The notes under the pieces were generated by a model. The model made no database searches and was not told the origin of the DNA. It saw only the letters and a list, made by a program, of their open reading frames with translations. DNA of 64,000 bases from Sphingopyxis alaskensis RB2256 (GTDB lineage: Bacteria; Pseudomonadota; Alphaproteobacteria; Sphingomonadales; Sphingomonadaceae), in contig NC_008048.1 of the NCBI RefSeq assembly GCF_000013985.1, positions 3,165,001-3,229,000 of the forward strand. Reading direction: 5' to 3'. The translations under genes and the position numbers were made by a program. Numbering within the stretch: position 1 is the first letter of the stretch; the number at the start of each line of letters is the position of its first letter. Positions 34,432 through 43,085 of this stretch are shown here, piece by piece.

Positions 34432-35319
34432 TCACCCCGGCACCAGCAACCCCCGGCTTTCCCTTACCTCGCCATCCAGCCAGTCGATGAACGCCCTGAT
34501 CCGCGGCTGCCGGGCGACGTCGCGGTGGAGCGCGAGCCAGAAGGCGCGCGCGATCGTCTGATCGGGCCGCACGCGGACCAGCGCCGGATCACCGCTCGCG
34601 AGGAAGCAGGGGAGCACCCCGACCCCCCCGCCGCCCGCGATCATCCGCCGCTGCGCGAGGATCGACGAGGAGCGGACGGTCGCGCGCAGCCCCGGCTCGA
34701 TTTCGCCCAGATAATCGAGTTCGGGGGCGTAGAGGATGTCGGGGATATAGCCGATCACCGGGATGCCGGCGCGCGACAGCGGTGTGGCGGCGACCGCCGC
34801 CTGCCAATCGGGCCGGTCGGCCGGGGCATAGAGGCCGAGGCTGTAATCGGCGAGCTTGCGTGTGATGAGCGGACCCTTGCGCGGTCGCGCGAGCAGCACC
34901 GCCATGTCGGCCTCGCGCCGCGACGGGTTGAGGAAGCCCGACGAGGCGACCAGGTCGATCTCCAGCTCGGGATGCGCCGCGACGAAGCGACCGAGCCGCG
35001 GCGCGATGAAGCTGTTGCCAAAGCCTTCGGACACGCTCACCCGCAATTGCCCGGACAGCGCCGCCCCGCTTTCGTCGGCCTTGTGGATGCGCGCCGCCGC
35101 CGCCGCCATCGCTTCGGCGTGCGGGACGAGCGCGCGGCCCGCCGCGGTCAGAACGAAACCCGTCGGCGCGCGTTCGAACAAGGTCTGCTGGAGCGCGCCT
35201 TCGAGCGCGCTGATCTGGCGGCTCACCGTCGTTGCGTCGACATGCAGCGCCGCGCCCGCGCGCGCGAGCGTGCCATGGCGCGCGACCATCAGGAAATATT
35301 GCAGCTTGTCCCAATCCAT
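34432..35319 (-). CDS. LysR family transcriptional regulator
   Basis: A 295-residue LysR regulator. The N-terminal helix-turn-helix is MDWDKLQYFLMVARHGTLARAGAALHVDATTVSRQISALEGAL, with the family's usual spacing. The effector-binding domain follows (GQLRVSVSEGFGNSFIAPRLGRF, LPCFLASGDPALVRV). Methionine at 35319 starts directly at the DNA-binding helix. Longer frames upstream are read-through into the mmsA region. It is divergent from mmsA, with 99 bases between them that include a perfect palindrome, so it most likely controls mmsA and possibly itself. Confidence 0.92.
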   Translation of the reverse strand: MDWDKLQYFLMVARHGTLARAGAALHVDATTVSRQISALEGALQQTLFERAPTGFVLTAAGRALVPHAEAMAAAAARIHKADESGAALSGQLRVSVSEGFGNSFIAPRLGRFVAAHPELEIDLVASSGFLNPSRREADMAVLLARPRKGPLITRKLADYSLGLYAPADRPDWQAAVAATPLSRAGIPVIGYIPDILYAPELDYLGEIEPGLRATVRSSSILAQRRMIAGGGGVGVLPCFLASGDPALVRVRPDQTIARAFWLALHRDVARQPRIRAFIDWLDGEVRESRGLLVPG

Positions 35320-35332
35320 GACCTGCAAATAT

Positions 35333-35347
35333 GCAGGACAGTCCTGC
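35333..35347. promoter_or_regulatory. Palindrome between lysR and mmsA
   Basis: GCAGGACAGTCCTGC is a perfect 15-base palindrome, with TGCAAATATGCA partly overlapping on its left. It lies 14 bases upstream of the lysR start and is a good candidate binding site for that regulator. Confidence 0.55.
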
Positions 35348-35418
35348 AAGTCTATCCCTTGCAATCGCGCCCCGATTGGTCTGTTGCAGCGGCAACATCT
35401 TTCGGGAGACTCACAGCC

Positions 35419-36912
35419 ATGCGACAGATCGACCATCACATTGTCGGCGGGGCCGCCGGTTCCGCCCGCTTCGGCGACGTCTTCGACCCCAATAATGGCG
35501 GCGTGCAGGCGCGGGTCGCGCTCGGCGATCGCGCCATCCTCGACCGCGCCGTGGCGGCGGCAAAGGCCGCGCAGCCCGCGTGGGCCGCGACCAACCCGCA
35601 GCGCCGCGCGCGCGTGATGTTCGATTTCAAGCGCCTCGTCGAAGCCAATATGAACCAGCTCGCCGAAATGCTGTCGAGCGAACATGGCAAGGTGATCGCG
35701 GACTCGAAGGGCGACATCCAGCGCGGCCTCGAAGTCATCGAGTTCTGCTGCGGCATCCCGCATGTGTTGAAGGGCGAATATACGCAGGGTGCGGGCCCCG
35801 GCATCGACGTCTATTCGATGCGCCAGCCGGTCGGCATCGGCGCGGGGATCACGCCGTTCAACTTCCCCGCGATGATCCCGCTGTGGATGGGGGGCGTCGC
35901 GACCGCGGTGGGCAACGCCTTCATCCTGAAGCCCAGCGAGCGCGACCCGTCGGTGCCCGTGCGCCTGTCGGAACTCTTCCTCGAAGCCGGGATGCCCGAG
36001 GGGATTTTCCAGACCGTCCACGGCGACAAGGAAATGGTCGACGCGATCCTCGACCATCCCGACATCGGCGCGGTCAGCTTCGTCGGTTCGTCGGACATCG
36101 CGCATTATGTCTATAATCGCGGCGTTGCGAACGGCAAGCGCGTGCAGGCAATGGGCGGGGCCAAGAACCATGGCATCGTCATGCCCGACGCCGATCTCGA
36201 CCAGGTGGTGAACGACCTGACCGGCGCGGCCTTCGGCTCGGCGGGCGAACGCTGCATGGCGCTGCCCGTCGTCGTTCCCGTCGGTGAGGACACCGCGAAC
36301 CGCCTGCGCGCAAAACTCGTCCCCGCGATCGAGGCGCTGCGCGTCGGCGTGTCGACCGATACCGAGGCGCATTACGGCCCGGTGGTGACAGAGGCGCACA
36401 AGGAAAAGGTCGAAGGCTGGATCGCCAAATGCGCCGACGAAGGTGCCGAGCTGGTCATCGACGGCCGCGGCTTCACGCTGCAGGGCCACGAAAAGGGCTT
36501 CTTCGTCGGCCCGACGCTGTTCGACCATGTCACCCCCGACATGGAATCATACAAGGAAGAGATTTTCGGCCCCGTGCTCCAGATCGTCCGCGCGCCCGAT
36601 TTCGAAACCGCGCTCGAACTGCCGTCGAAGCATCAATATGGCAATGGCGTCGCGATCTTTACGCGCAACGGCCACGCCGCGCGCGAATTTGCGGCGCGGG
36701 TCAATGTCGGCATGGTCGGCATCAACGTGCCGATCCCGGTGCCGGTCGCCTATCACAGCTTCGGCGGCTGGAAACGGTCGGCGTTCGGCGACACCAACCA
36801 GCATGGCATGGAAGGCGTGAAGTTCTGGACCAAGGTGAAGACCGTGACCGCGCGCTGGCCCGACGGATCGCCTGATGGCGGCAACGCCTTCGTTATCCCG
36901 ACGATGGGTTGA
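35419..36912 (+). CDS. mmsA: CoA-acylating methylmalonate-semialdehyde dehydrogenase
   Basis: Converts methylmalonate semialdehyde to propionyl-CoA, the last step of valine breakdown. The 497-residue aldehyde dehydrogenase shows GITPFNFPAMIPLWM, FVGSSDIAHYVY, AMGGAKNHGIVMPDAD, and the catalytic Cys279 in FGSAGERCMALPV, where the RCMA context is specific to MmsA. YGNGVAIFTRNG and GDTNQHGMEGVKFWT complete the family pattern. The ATG at 35419 begins with the normal MRQIDHHIVGG. Downstream genes in the same direction supply other valine steps. Confidence 0.97.
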   Translation: MRQIDHHIVGGAAGSARFGDVFDPNNGGVQARVALGDRAILDRAVAAAKAAQPAWAATNPQRRARVMFDFKRLVEANMNQLAEMLSSEHGKVIADSKGDIQRGLEVIEFCCGIPHVLKGEYTQGAGPGIDVYSMRQPVGIGAGITPFNFPAMIPLWMGGVATAVGNAFILKPSERDPSVPVRLSELFLEAGMPEGIFQTVHGDKEMVDAILDHPDIGAVSFVGSSDIAHYVYNRGVANGKRVQAMGGAKNHGIVMPDADLDQVVNDLTGAAFGSAGERCMALPVVVPVGEDTANRLRAKLVPAIEALRVGVSTDTEAHYGPVVTEAHKEKVEGWIAKCADEGAELVIDGRGFTLQGHEKGFFVGPTLFDHVTPDMESYKEEIFGPVLQIVRAPDFETALELPSKHQYGNGVAIFTRNGHAAREFAARVNVGMVGINVPIPVPVAYHSFGGWKRSAFGDTNQHGMEGVKFWTKVKTVTARWPDGSPDGGNAFVIPTMG

Positions 36913-36976
36913 TCGGCAAGCGTCGATGAAACCCATGCGCCGGGTCGGACATTTCTCCGTGCGAAGGAGAATGACG

Positions 36977-37486
36977 ATGATGCGATGGACGATGCCTGCC
37001 GCCCTGTTGATGCTCGCCGCGTGCAGCGGCGGACAGGAGGAGGAGTCGGGCCGCGACGCCCGCGCGCCGATCAGCCCGCTTGAGAAGGCCGAGCGACCCG
37101 CGCCCGCCGAAAGCCCGGCCACCGCTGAGGCCGCTGCATCGGCCACCGATGGCGCCCGCGTCGATGGCGACACGATTCCGCCCGCGCTCCGCGGTCGCTG
37201 GGCGCTCAAGGCCGCCGATTGTACCGCGAGGAAGGGCGCCGACCTCACCGCGCTGACGATCGGTGCGACCGATCTGCGCTTTTATGAATCGCATGGCGAA
37301 CTCGTGCGCGTTCGGGAAAGCAGCGCCCGTCGCATCCTCGCCGACTACCGCTTCAGCGGCGAGGGTGAGGAATGGGATCGCCGCCTGACGCTTGAACTTG
37401 TCGACGGCGGTCAGGCGCTTGTGCGCCGCGACGCGGGCGAGGGTGCCGCGGCGGATGCGATGCGCTATACGCGCTGTGCCGGATGA
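36977..37486 (+). CDS. Predicted lipoprotein of unknown function
   Basis: A 169-residue protein with a short lipoprotein signal (MMRWTMPAALLMLAAC), lipobox LAAC and Cys16. An acidic, Pro/Ala-rich linker reaches to about residue 60. The rest (LRGRWALKAADCTARKGADLTALTIGATDLRFYESHGELVRVRES) looks like a small lipocalin-like or beta-rich domain seen in other sphingomonad lipoproteins, but I cannot name it. AAGGAG precedes the start at 36977. ATGs at 36971 and 36980 are alternatives. It interrupts the valine gene series. Confidence 0.7.
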   Translation: MMRWTMPAALLMLAACSGGQEEESGRDARAPISPLEKAERPAPAESPATAEAAASATDGARVDGDTIPPALRGRWALKAADCTARKGADLTALTIGATDLRFYESHGELVRVRESSARRILADYRFSGEGEEWDRRLTLELVDGGQALVRRDAGEGAAADAMRYTRCAG

Positions 37487-37511
37487 CGGTGTTTTGAAAG
37501 GGAGACACATC

Positions 37512-37814
37512 ATGGACGTTCGCCTGCTTGCCATCGCCGCCGCCCTGCCGCTCGCCGCCTGCATGAGCAGCGAAGCGCCCGTCGAATCGACCCCGCCGCC
37601 GCCCGGCGAAATGACCTGCAACGCCGACGCGGTGCAGAGCCATGTCGGCCATCGTGCCAGTGCCGAAATGGGCGCGGCTATCCTCCGGGAATCGGGCGCA
37701 CGCACGCTGCGCTGGGCCCCGCCGCGCTCGGCGATGACGATGGATTATCGTCAGGACCGGGTGAATGTGATGTATGACGACGCCTACAAGATCACGCAGG
37801 TCACTTGTGGCTGA
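37512..37814 (+). CDS. Peptidase inhibitor I78 family lipoprotein
   Basis: A 100-residue protein with a lipoprotein signal (lipobox LAAC, Cys17), followed by the compact I78/potato-inhibitor-like domain. The family motif is clear: CNADAVQSHVGHRASAEMGAAILRESGARTLRWAPPRSAMTMDYRQDRVNVMYDD ends in ITQVTCG. The two Cys flanking the domain are conserved. GGGAGA precedes the start. Its stop overlaps the GTG of the Rid gene by 8 bases. The protein is likely anchored in the envelope. The target protease is unknown. Confidence 0.88.
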   Translation: MDVRLLAIAAALPLAACMSSEAPVESTPPPPGEMTCNADAVQSHVGHRASAEMGAAILRESGARTLRWAPPRSAMTMDYRQDRVNVMYDDAYKITQVTCG

Positions 37815-38211
37815 CGGCGTGCGGCGCAATCATTCGTCGGCTTCTCCGTTCGAGCCCGTCTATGGCTACAGCCGCGCGGTTCGGGTGGGCAGTCGCATCG
37901 ACGTTGCGGGCTGCGCGCCGATCGAGCCCGACGGCAGCTCGACCGCCGGCGACGCGGGGATGCAGGCGGCGCGCTGTCTTGCGATCATCGCCGAGGCGCT
38001 CGAAGCGCTCGGCGGCTCGCCCGCCGACGTTGTGCGCACGCGCATGTATATCACCGACCCCGCCGACGCCGATCTGGTCGGCCGCGCGCACGGGGCGATG
38101 TTCGGCGACATCCGCCCGGCATCGACGATGATCGTGATACCCGCGCTCATCCGTCCCGAATGGAAGGTCGAAATCGAGGCCGAAGCCATCATCATCGAGA
38201 AGAGCGCATGA
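37807..38211 (+). CDS. Rid family enamine/imine deaminase-like protein
   Basis: A 134-residue member of the RidA/YER057c superfamily, which hydrolyses reactive enamines and imines from PLP enzymes. The blocks SPFEPVYGYSRAVRVGSRIDVAGCAP, ALEALGGSPADVVRTRMYITDPAD and RPASTMIVIPALIRPEWKVEIEAEA are typical. The usual substrate Arg of RidA falls in VVRTRMYITD. A GTG at 37807 is the only start near the domain. The stop overlaps the ATG of the acyl-CoA dehydrogenase gene (ATGA), so its translation is coupled to valine breakdown. That coupling is inferred from the overlap. Confidence 0.87.
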   Translation: MADGVRRNHSSASPFEPVYGYSRAVRVGSRIDVAGCAPIEPDGSSTAGDAGMQAARCLAIIAEALEALGGSPADVVRTRMYITDPADADLVGRAHGAMFGDIRPASTMIVIPALIRPEWKVEIEAEAIIIEKSA

Positions 38212-39353
38212 CCGACCAGTTCCAGCTTACCGAAGACCAGCTCGCCATTCAGGACATGGCGCGCAAGTTCACCGCCGATCGCATCACGCCCTTCGCGGCC
38301 GAATGGGACGAGGCAAGCCATTATCCCGTCGATGTGTGGAAGGCGGCGGGCGAGCTTGGCTTCGGCGCGATCTATGTGGCCGAGGAATCGGGCGGCATCG
38401 GGCTCGGCAGGCTCGAGGCGGCGCTGATCATGGAGGCGATGGCCTATGGCTGCCCTGCGACCAGCGCGTACATCTCGATCCACAATATGGCGACGTGGAT
38501 GATAGACCGCTTCGGCGGCGCCGAAATCAAGGCGCGTTTTCTGCCCGCGCTCGTCAGCATGGACAAGATCGCCAGCTATTGCCTGACCGAGCCGGGCTCG
38601 GGCTCCGACGCCGCGGCGCTCAAGACGACCGCGAAAAGGGATGGCGACCATTATGTGCTGAATGGCACCAAGCAGTTCATCTCGGGCGCGGGCTATAACG
38701 ACATCTATGTCTGCATGGTCCGCACCGGCGAGGAAAAGGCCAAAGGCATCAGCTGCCTCGTCGTCGAAAAGGACACGCCGGGACTCAGCTTCGGCGCGCC
38801 CGAAAAGAAGCTCGGCTGGAACGCCTCCCCCACCGCGCAAGTGATTTTCGAGGATTGCCGCGTGCCGGTCGAGAATCGCGTCGGGGCGGAGGGCGACGGC
38901 TTCCGCTTCGCGATGGCGGGGCTCGACGGCGGCCGCCTCAACATCGGCGCCTGCTCGCTGGGGGGCGCGCAGCGATGCCTCGACGAAGCGATCACCTACA
39001 CCAGGGACCGCCAGCAGTTCGGGCAACCGGTCGCCGATTTCCAGAACACCCAGTTCATGCTCGCCGACATGGCGACCGACCTCGAAGCCGCGCGCGCGCT
39101 GCTCTATATGGCGGCGGCGAAAGTCACTGCGAACGCCCCCGACAAGTCACGCTTCTCGGCGATGGCCAAGCGGCTCGCGACCGACAATGGCAGCAGGATC
39201 GTCAACGATGCGCTTCAGCTGTTCGGGGGCTATGGCTATTTGAAGGATTATCCGATCGAGCGGTTCTGGCGCGATCTGCGCGTCCATTCGATCCTCGAGG
39301 GCACCAATCAGGTGATGCGGATGATCGTCGGAAGGGATTTGCTGCGCCAATAG
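38208..39353 (+). CDS. Acyl-CoA dehydrogenase, isobutyryl-CoA dehydrogenase-like
   Basis: An FAD-dependent dehydrogenase of 381 residues that most likely oxidises isobutyryl-CoA to methacrylyl-CoA. It has the signatures IASYCLTEPGSGSDAAALKTTA and YVLNGTKQFISGAGYNDIYVCMVRTG. RQQFGQPVADFQNTQFMLADMATDLEAARALLYMAA and the catalytic Glu in ILEGTNQVMRMIVGRDLL follow. The specificity follows from its place between mmsA and the hydrolase/hydratase/MmsB genes. The sequence alone also allows other short-chain substrates. It starts in an ATGA overlap with the Rid gene. Confidence 0.92.
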   Translation: MTDQFQLTEDQLAIQDMARKFTADRITPFAAEWDEASHYPVDVWKAAGELGFGAIYVAEESGGIGLGRLEAALIMEAMAYGCPATSAYISIHNMATWMIDRFGGAEIKARFLPALVSMDKIASYCLTEPGSGSDAAALKTTAKRDGDHYVLNGTKQFISGAGYNDIYVCMVRTGEEKAKGISCLVVEKDTPGLSFGAPEKKLGWNASPTAQVIFEDCRVPVENRVGAEGDGFRFAMAGLDGGRLNIGACSLGGAQRCLDEAITYTRDRQQFGQPVADFQNTQFMLADMATDLEAARALLYMAAAKVTANAPDKSRFSAMAKRLATDNGSRIVNDALQLFGGYGYLKDYPIERFWRDLRVHSILEGTNQVMRMIVGRDLLRQ

Positions 39354-39354
39354 A

Positions 39355-39520
39355 TTTCCCCCTCTCCCGTCGGGAGAGGGTTGCGAAGACTTGCCAGCTC
39401 GCTGGCTAGTCGAAGCTGGGTGAGGGGCGGTGCGCTATCGGTACGGCGGATTCCCTCATCCAACTCCGCCTAACCGCCGAAGGCGGTAAGGCTCCATATC
39501 CTTCTCCCAATGGGAGAAGG
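39355..39520. repeat. Composite intergenic repeat, CCCTCTCCC type
   Basis: CTCTCCCGTCGGGAGAGG forms a hairpin at the left, and CTTCTCCCAATGGGAGAAGG at the right. Smaller inverted pairs lie between them (GCCAGCTCGCTGGC and CCGCCGAAGGCGG). No gene is contained. It fills the gap between two valine genes. Confidence 0.65.
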
Positions 39521-39534
39521 TTTTGAGAGGTTTT

Positions 39535-40581
39535 ATGATCGAAGACGTTCTTATCTCGACCGACGGCCGCATCGGACGCATCGCGCTCAACCGCCCCAAG
39601 GCGATCCATGCGCTCAACCTCGCAATGTGTCAGGCGATGATCGATGCGCTTTTGAAATGGCGTGCTGACGATGGCATCGAAGCGGTGACCATCGAGCATA
39701 GCGAAGGCCGCGGCTTCTGCGCCGGCGGCGACATCCGTATGCTCGCGGAAAGTGGTGCGAAGGACGGGGTCGAAGCGCGCCAATTCTTCCACACCGAATA
39801 TCGCCTCAACCATCTGCTCTTCACCTATCCCAAGCCTGTCGTTGCCTTCATGGACGGCATCACCATGGGCGGCGGCGTCGGCATTTCGCAGCCGGCCAAA
39901 TATCGCGTCGCGACCGAACATACCCGTTTTGCGATGCCTGAAACGGGGATCGGCCTGTTCCCCGACGTCGGCGGCGGCTGGTATCTGCCGCGGCTCGAGG
40001 GGCGCGTCGGCGTGTTCCTCGCGCTTACCGGCGCGCGGCTCGACGGGGCGGAGTGCCTCGCGCTCGGCCTCGCGACCCATTATCTGCCGTCCGAAAAGCT
40101 TGCCGAGGCGAAGGCGCGCATCGCCGCGCACCCCGACCGCATCGGCGGCATATTGGGCGAGCTGTCGGTCGCCGCACCGCCCGCCGCGATCACCCGGCAT
40201 ATCGACAGGATCAACCGGCTGTTCGCCAGCGACCGCTACGAGGACATTCTCGCCGCGCTCGAAGCCGATGGCGGCGAATGGGCCGAAAAGGAACTGGCCG
40301 CGCTACACAGCAAATCGCCGCAGACATGCAAGGTCGCGCTGCGCCAGCTCAAGGAGGGGGCGGTGATGCACGACTTCGCCGCAGAGATGGCGCAGGAATA
40401 TGCGATCGGCAGCCGCGTCGTTCAGATGCACGACTTCATCGAAGGCGTCCGCGCGCTGATAATCGACAAGGACAACAGCCCGAAATGGAACCCGCCGACG
40501 CCGGAGGGCGTGACCGACGACTGGATCGACGCGATATTCGCGCCGCTGCCCGAAAACGAGACATGGACCCCTCTAACTTGA
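39535..40581 (+). CDS. 3-hydroxyisobutyryl-CoA hydrolase
   Basis: A crotonase-fold thioesterase of 348 residues that removes CoA from 3-hydroxyisobutyryl-CoA in valine breakdown. LNRPKAIHALNLAMCQAMIDAL, GRGFCAGGDIRML, FFHTEYRLNHLLFTYPKPVVAFMDGITMGGGVGIS and MPETGIGLFPDVGGGWYLPRLEGRVGVFLALTG mark the HIBYL-CoA hydrolase subfamily, which is longer than simple hydratases and has a C-terminal extension. The start at 39535 follows GAGAGG. A REP-like palindrome separates it from the hydratase gene. Confidence 0.94.
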   Translation: MIEDVLISTDGRIGRIALNRPKAIHALNLAMCQAMIDALLKWRADDGIEAVTIEHSEGRGFCAGGDIRMLAESGAKDGVEARQFFHTEYRLNHLLFTYPKPVVAFMDGITMGGGVGISQPAKYRVATEHTRFAMPETGIGLFPDVGGGWYLPRLEGRVGVFLALTGARLDGAECLALGLATHYLPSEKLAEAKARIAAHPDRIGGILGELSVAAPPAAITRHIDRINRLFASDRYEDILAALEADGGEWAEKELAALHSKSPQTCKVALRQLKEGAVMHDFAAEMAQEYAIGSRVVQMHDFIEGVRALIIDKDNSPKWNPPTPEGVTDDWIDAIFAPLPENETWTPLT

Positions 40582-40584
40582 ACC

Positions 40585-40641
40585 GTCACCCCGGCGAAGG
40601 CCGGGGTTCACCGTCGAGATTCCGGCCTTCGCCGGAATGAC
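40585..40641. repeat. REP-like palindrome of the CCGGCGAAGGCCGG family
   Basis: GTCACCCCGGCGAAGGCCGG and CCGGCCTTCGCCGGAATGAC form an inverted pair around a short centre. It is the same family as the repeat at 20352-20427. Confidence 0.8.
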
Positions 40642-40656
40642 GAAGGAGATTGCCAA

Positions 40657-41439
40657 ATGACCTACGAAACCCTCCTCGTCGAAACGCGCGGCGCCGTCAC
40701 CTTGGTGACGCTCAACCGCCCGCAGGCGCTGAATGCGCTCAATTCGGGCGTGCTCGACGACCTCATCGCCGCCTTCGCGGCGTTCGAGGCCGATGAGAGC
40801 CAGCGTTGCGCGGTGCTCACCGGATCGGGCGACAAGGCGTTCGCCGCAGGCGCTGACATCAAGGAGATGGCCGACAAGCCCGCCGCCGATTTCTACCTCG
40901 AAGATTTCTTCTCGAAATGGACGAGCGATTTCGTGAAAAAGGTGCGCAAGCCGTGGATCGCGGCGGTCAACGGCTTCGCGCTCGGCGGCGGCTGCGAACT
41001 GGCGATGATGGCCGATTTCATCATCGCGTCGGACAGGGCCAAATTCGGCCAGCCCGAAATCAAGCTTGGCGTCGCGCCGGGCATGGGCGGATCGCAGCGG
41101 CTGACGCGCGCGATCGGCAAGGCGAAGGCGATGGAAATGTGCCTGACCGGGCGGATGATGGACGCCGAGGAAGCCGAACGGTCGGGCCTCGTCGCGCGCG
41201 TGGTCCAGCACGAGAGCCTCGTCGATGAAGCCGTGAAGACCGCGACGCTGATCGCATCGATGCCGCCGATGGCCGCAATGGTGAACAAGGATATGGTCAA
41301 CGCCGCGTTCGAAACGACGCTCGACCAGGGGCTGATCTACGAACGCCGCCTGTTCCAGATCCTCGCCGCGACCGAGGACAAGGCCGAAGGCATGGCGGCC
41401 TTTATCGAAAAGCGCGAAGGCGTGTGGAAGGGGCGGTGA
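40657..41439 (+). CDS. Enoyl-CoA hydratase, short-chain
   Basis: A 260-residue crotonase-fold hydratase that probably hydrates methacrylyl-CoA to 3-hydroxyisobutyryl-CoA in this cluster. The oxyanion-hole and substrate blocks are [15 protein letters not shown] and [25 protein letters not shown], which carries the first catalytic Glu. [25 protein letters not shown] carries the second Glu. The length is normal and there is no frame damage. GAAGGAG precedes the ATG. Broad substrate range is common in the family, so a general beta-oxidation role is also possible. Confidence 0.94.
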   Translation: MTYETLLVETRGAVTLVTLNRPQALNALNSGVLDDLIAAFAAFEADESQRCAVLTGSGDKAFAAGADIKEMADKPAADFYLEDFFSKWTSDFVKKVRKPWIAAVNGFALGGGCELAMMADFIIASDRAKFGQPEIKLGVAPGMGGSQRLTRAIGKAKAMEMCLTGRMMDAEEAERSGLVARVVQHESLVDEAVKTATLIASMPPMAAMVNKDMVNAAFETTLDQGLIYERRLFQILAATEDKAEGMAAFIEKREGVWKGR

Positions 41440-41448
41440 CCTTCTAAG

Positions 41449-41577
41449 CCCTCTCCCCTTCAGGGGAGAGGGTTGGGAGAGGGGGGCGCGGGCAGAGCTG
41501 CACGTCGTACCCCTCTCCAACTAGGGCTAGGCGCTTCGCGCCAATCCTTCATATCTTCTCCCCTGAAGGGGAGAGGC
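41449..41577. repeat. Composite CCCTCTCCCC intergenic repeat
   Basis: CCCTCTCCCCTTCAGGGGAG at the left and CTTCTCCCCTGAAGGGGAGA at the right each form hairpins, with GGGTTGGGAGAGG and CCCCTCTCCAACT paired between. It lies between the hydratase and mmsB. Related copies occur at 39355 and 58042. Confidence 0.7.
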
Positions 41578-41591
41578 TAACGGAGAGACAA

Positions 41592-42467
41592 ATGAAAATC
41601 GCCTTTATCGGACTCGGCAACATGGGCGGCGGGATGGCCGCGAACCTTGCGAAGGCGGGGCATGACGTGCGCGCTTACGACCTCAGCGAAGAGGCGTTGA
41701 CGCGCGCAGCCGATGCGGGCTGTTCGCGCGCGGCATCGGCGGCCGAAGCGGTGACCGGCGCCGAGGCCGTCGTTACCATGCTCCCCGCGGGCACGCATGT
41801 CGCGGGTGTTTATGAAAACGACGTCTTTCCGAACGCTGCGCCGGGCACGCTGCTCCTCGACTGCTCGACGATCGACGTCGCGACCGCGCGCTCGAACATC
41901 GAGGCCGCGACCGCCAAGGGCCTCGTTGCGGTCGATGCGCCGGTGTCGGGCGGCATCGCCGCCGCCAATGCCGGCACGCTGACCTTCATGGTCGGCGGCA
42001 CCGAAGAAGGCTTTGCGCGCGCGCAGCCGATCCTTGCCAAAATGGGCAAGGCGGTGATCCACGCGGGCGATGCGGGCGCGGGGCAGGCGGCGAAGATCTG
42101 CAACAACATGCTGCTCGGCGCGTCGATGGTCGCAACGTGCGAGACGCTCGCGCTCGCGCAGAAACTCGGGCTCGATCCGCAAAAATTCTTCGACATCGCT
42201 AGCGTCTCGTCGGGGCAATGCTGGTCGCTGACCAGCTATGCGCCGCTCCCCGGCGTCGGTCCGGTCACGCCCGCCGACAATGATTACAAGGGCGGGTTTG
42301 CCGCGGCGCTGATGCTCAAGGATCTGCGTCTCGCGATGGAAGCGGCGGCGAGCGTCAACGCCGACGTGCCGATGGGGACGAAAGCGCGCGAGCTATACGA
42401 AGCCTTTGTCGAAGCCGACAAGGACGGTCGCGACTTTTCGGCGATCATCCGGACATTGCAGGGCTGA
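41592..42467 (+). CDS. mmsB: 3-hydroxyisobutyrate dehydrogenase
   Basis: Oxidises 3-hydroxyisobutyrate to methylmalonate semialdehyde with NAD, providing the substrate for MmsA. The 291-residue beta-hydroxyacid dehydrogenase has GLGNMGGGMAANLAKAGHDV at the N-terminus, CSTIDVATARSNIEAA, DAPVSGGIAAANAGTLTFMVGG and the catalytic Lys block GAGQAAKICNNMLLGASM. KLGLDPQKFFDIASVSSGQCWSL is typical of MmsB. It ends the valine series. The gene for inorganic pyrophosphatase follows 70 bases later. Confidence 0.96.
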   Translation: MKIAFIGLGNMGGGMAANLAKAGHDVRAYDLSEEALTRAADAGCSRAASAAEAVTGAEAVVTMLPAGTHVAGVYENDVFPNAAPGTLLLDCSTIDVATARSNIEAATAKGLVAVDAPVSGGIAAANAGTLTFMVGGTEEGFARAQPILAKMGKAVIHAGDAGAGQAAKICNNMLLGASMVATCETLALAQKLGLDPQKFFDIASVSSGQCWSLTSYAPLPGVGPVTPADNDYKGGFAAALMLKDLRLAMEAAASVNADVPMGTKARELYEAFVEADKDGRDFSAIIRTLQG

Positions 42468-42537
42468 TGACCCTCGACTTTGCGGGGCCTCCGGCGCTAA
42501 GGCCGCGCGCGAATCAAGAAAAGACAGGATTTCTCCC

Positions 42538-43074
42538 ATGCGTATCGACCTCATCCCGGCGGGCGACAGCCCGCCCGACAGCCTCAACGTCCTGATCGAA
42601 GTGCCGATCGGCGGCGAGCCGGTGAAATATGAGTTCGACAAGGCGTCGGGCGCGCTGTTCGTCGACCGTTTCCTGCACACGCCGATGCGCTATCCCGCCA
42701 ATTATGGTTTCATTCCGCACACGCTCGGCGATGATGGCGATCCGCTCGATGCCCTCGTCGTCGCGCGCTCGCCGATCGTCGCCGGCGCGGTGGTCAAATG
42801 CCGCCCGATCGGCGTGCTGATGATGGAGGATGACGCCGGCGGCGACGAGAAACTGCTCTGCGTGCCGGTCAACAAGACCTTTCCCTATTACAAGGATGTC
42901 GCGAGCTACACCGACATGCCGCCGATCGTGCTGCAGCAGATCGAGCATTTCTTCACCCATTACAAGGATCTCGAACCCGGCAAATGGGCGAAGCTCAACG
43001 GCTGGGGCGATGTCGACGAGGCCAAGCGCATCATCGTCGAATGCGTCGAACGGGCGAAGAAAGTGGGGTTCTGA
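42538..43074 (+). CDS. ppa: Inorganic pyrophosphatase
   Basis: A 178-residue soluble family I pyrophosphatase. The metal and catalytic motifs are GEPVKYEFDKASGALFVDRFLHTPMRYPANYGFIPHT, the signature DDGDPLDALVVA, and ICRP-like GAVVKCRPIGVLMMEDDAGGDEKLLCVP. EHFFTHYKDLEPGKWAKLNGWGD near the C-terminus is also standard. The start at 42538 (MRIDLIPAGD) is typical of alphaproteobacteria. It converges on mscS with 11 bases between the stops. Confidence 0.97.
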   Translation: MRIDLIPAGDSPPDSLNVLIEVPIGGEPVKYEFDKASGALFVDRFLHTPMRYPANYGFIPHTLGDDGDPLDALVVARSPIVAGAVVKCRPIGVLMMEDDAGGDEKLLCVPVNKTFPYYKDVASYTDMPPIVLQQIEHFFTHYKDLEPGKWAKLNGWGDVDEAKRIIVECVERAKKVGF

Positions 43075-43085
43075 AGGGCGACGGT

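Noticed and set aside
34126..35418. In-frame upstream extension of mmsA by over 400 codons
   Set aside because: It reads antisense through lysR and through an inverted repeat. MmsA starts naturally at 35419.
39355..41577. CRISPR-like repeats in the valine cluster
   Set aside because: The repeats are palindromic, differ in spacing and lack regular unique spacers. They are intergenic hairpin repeats.
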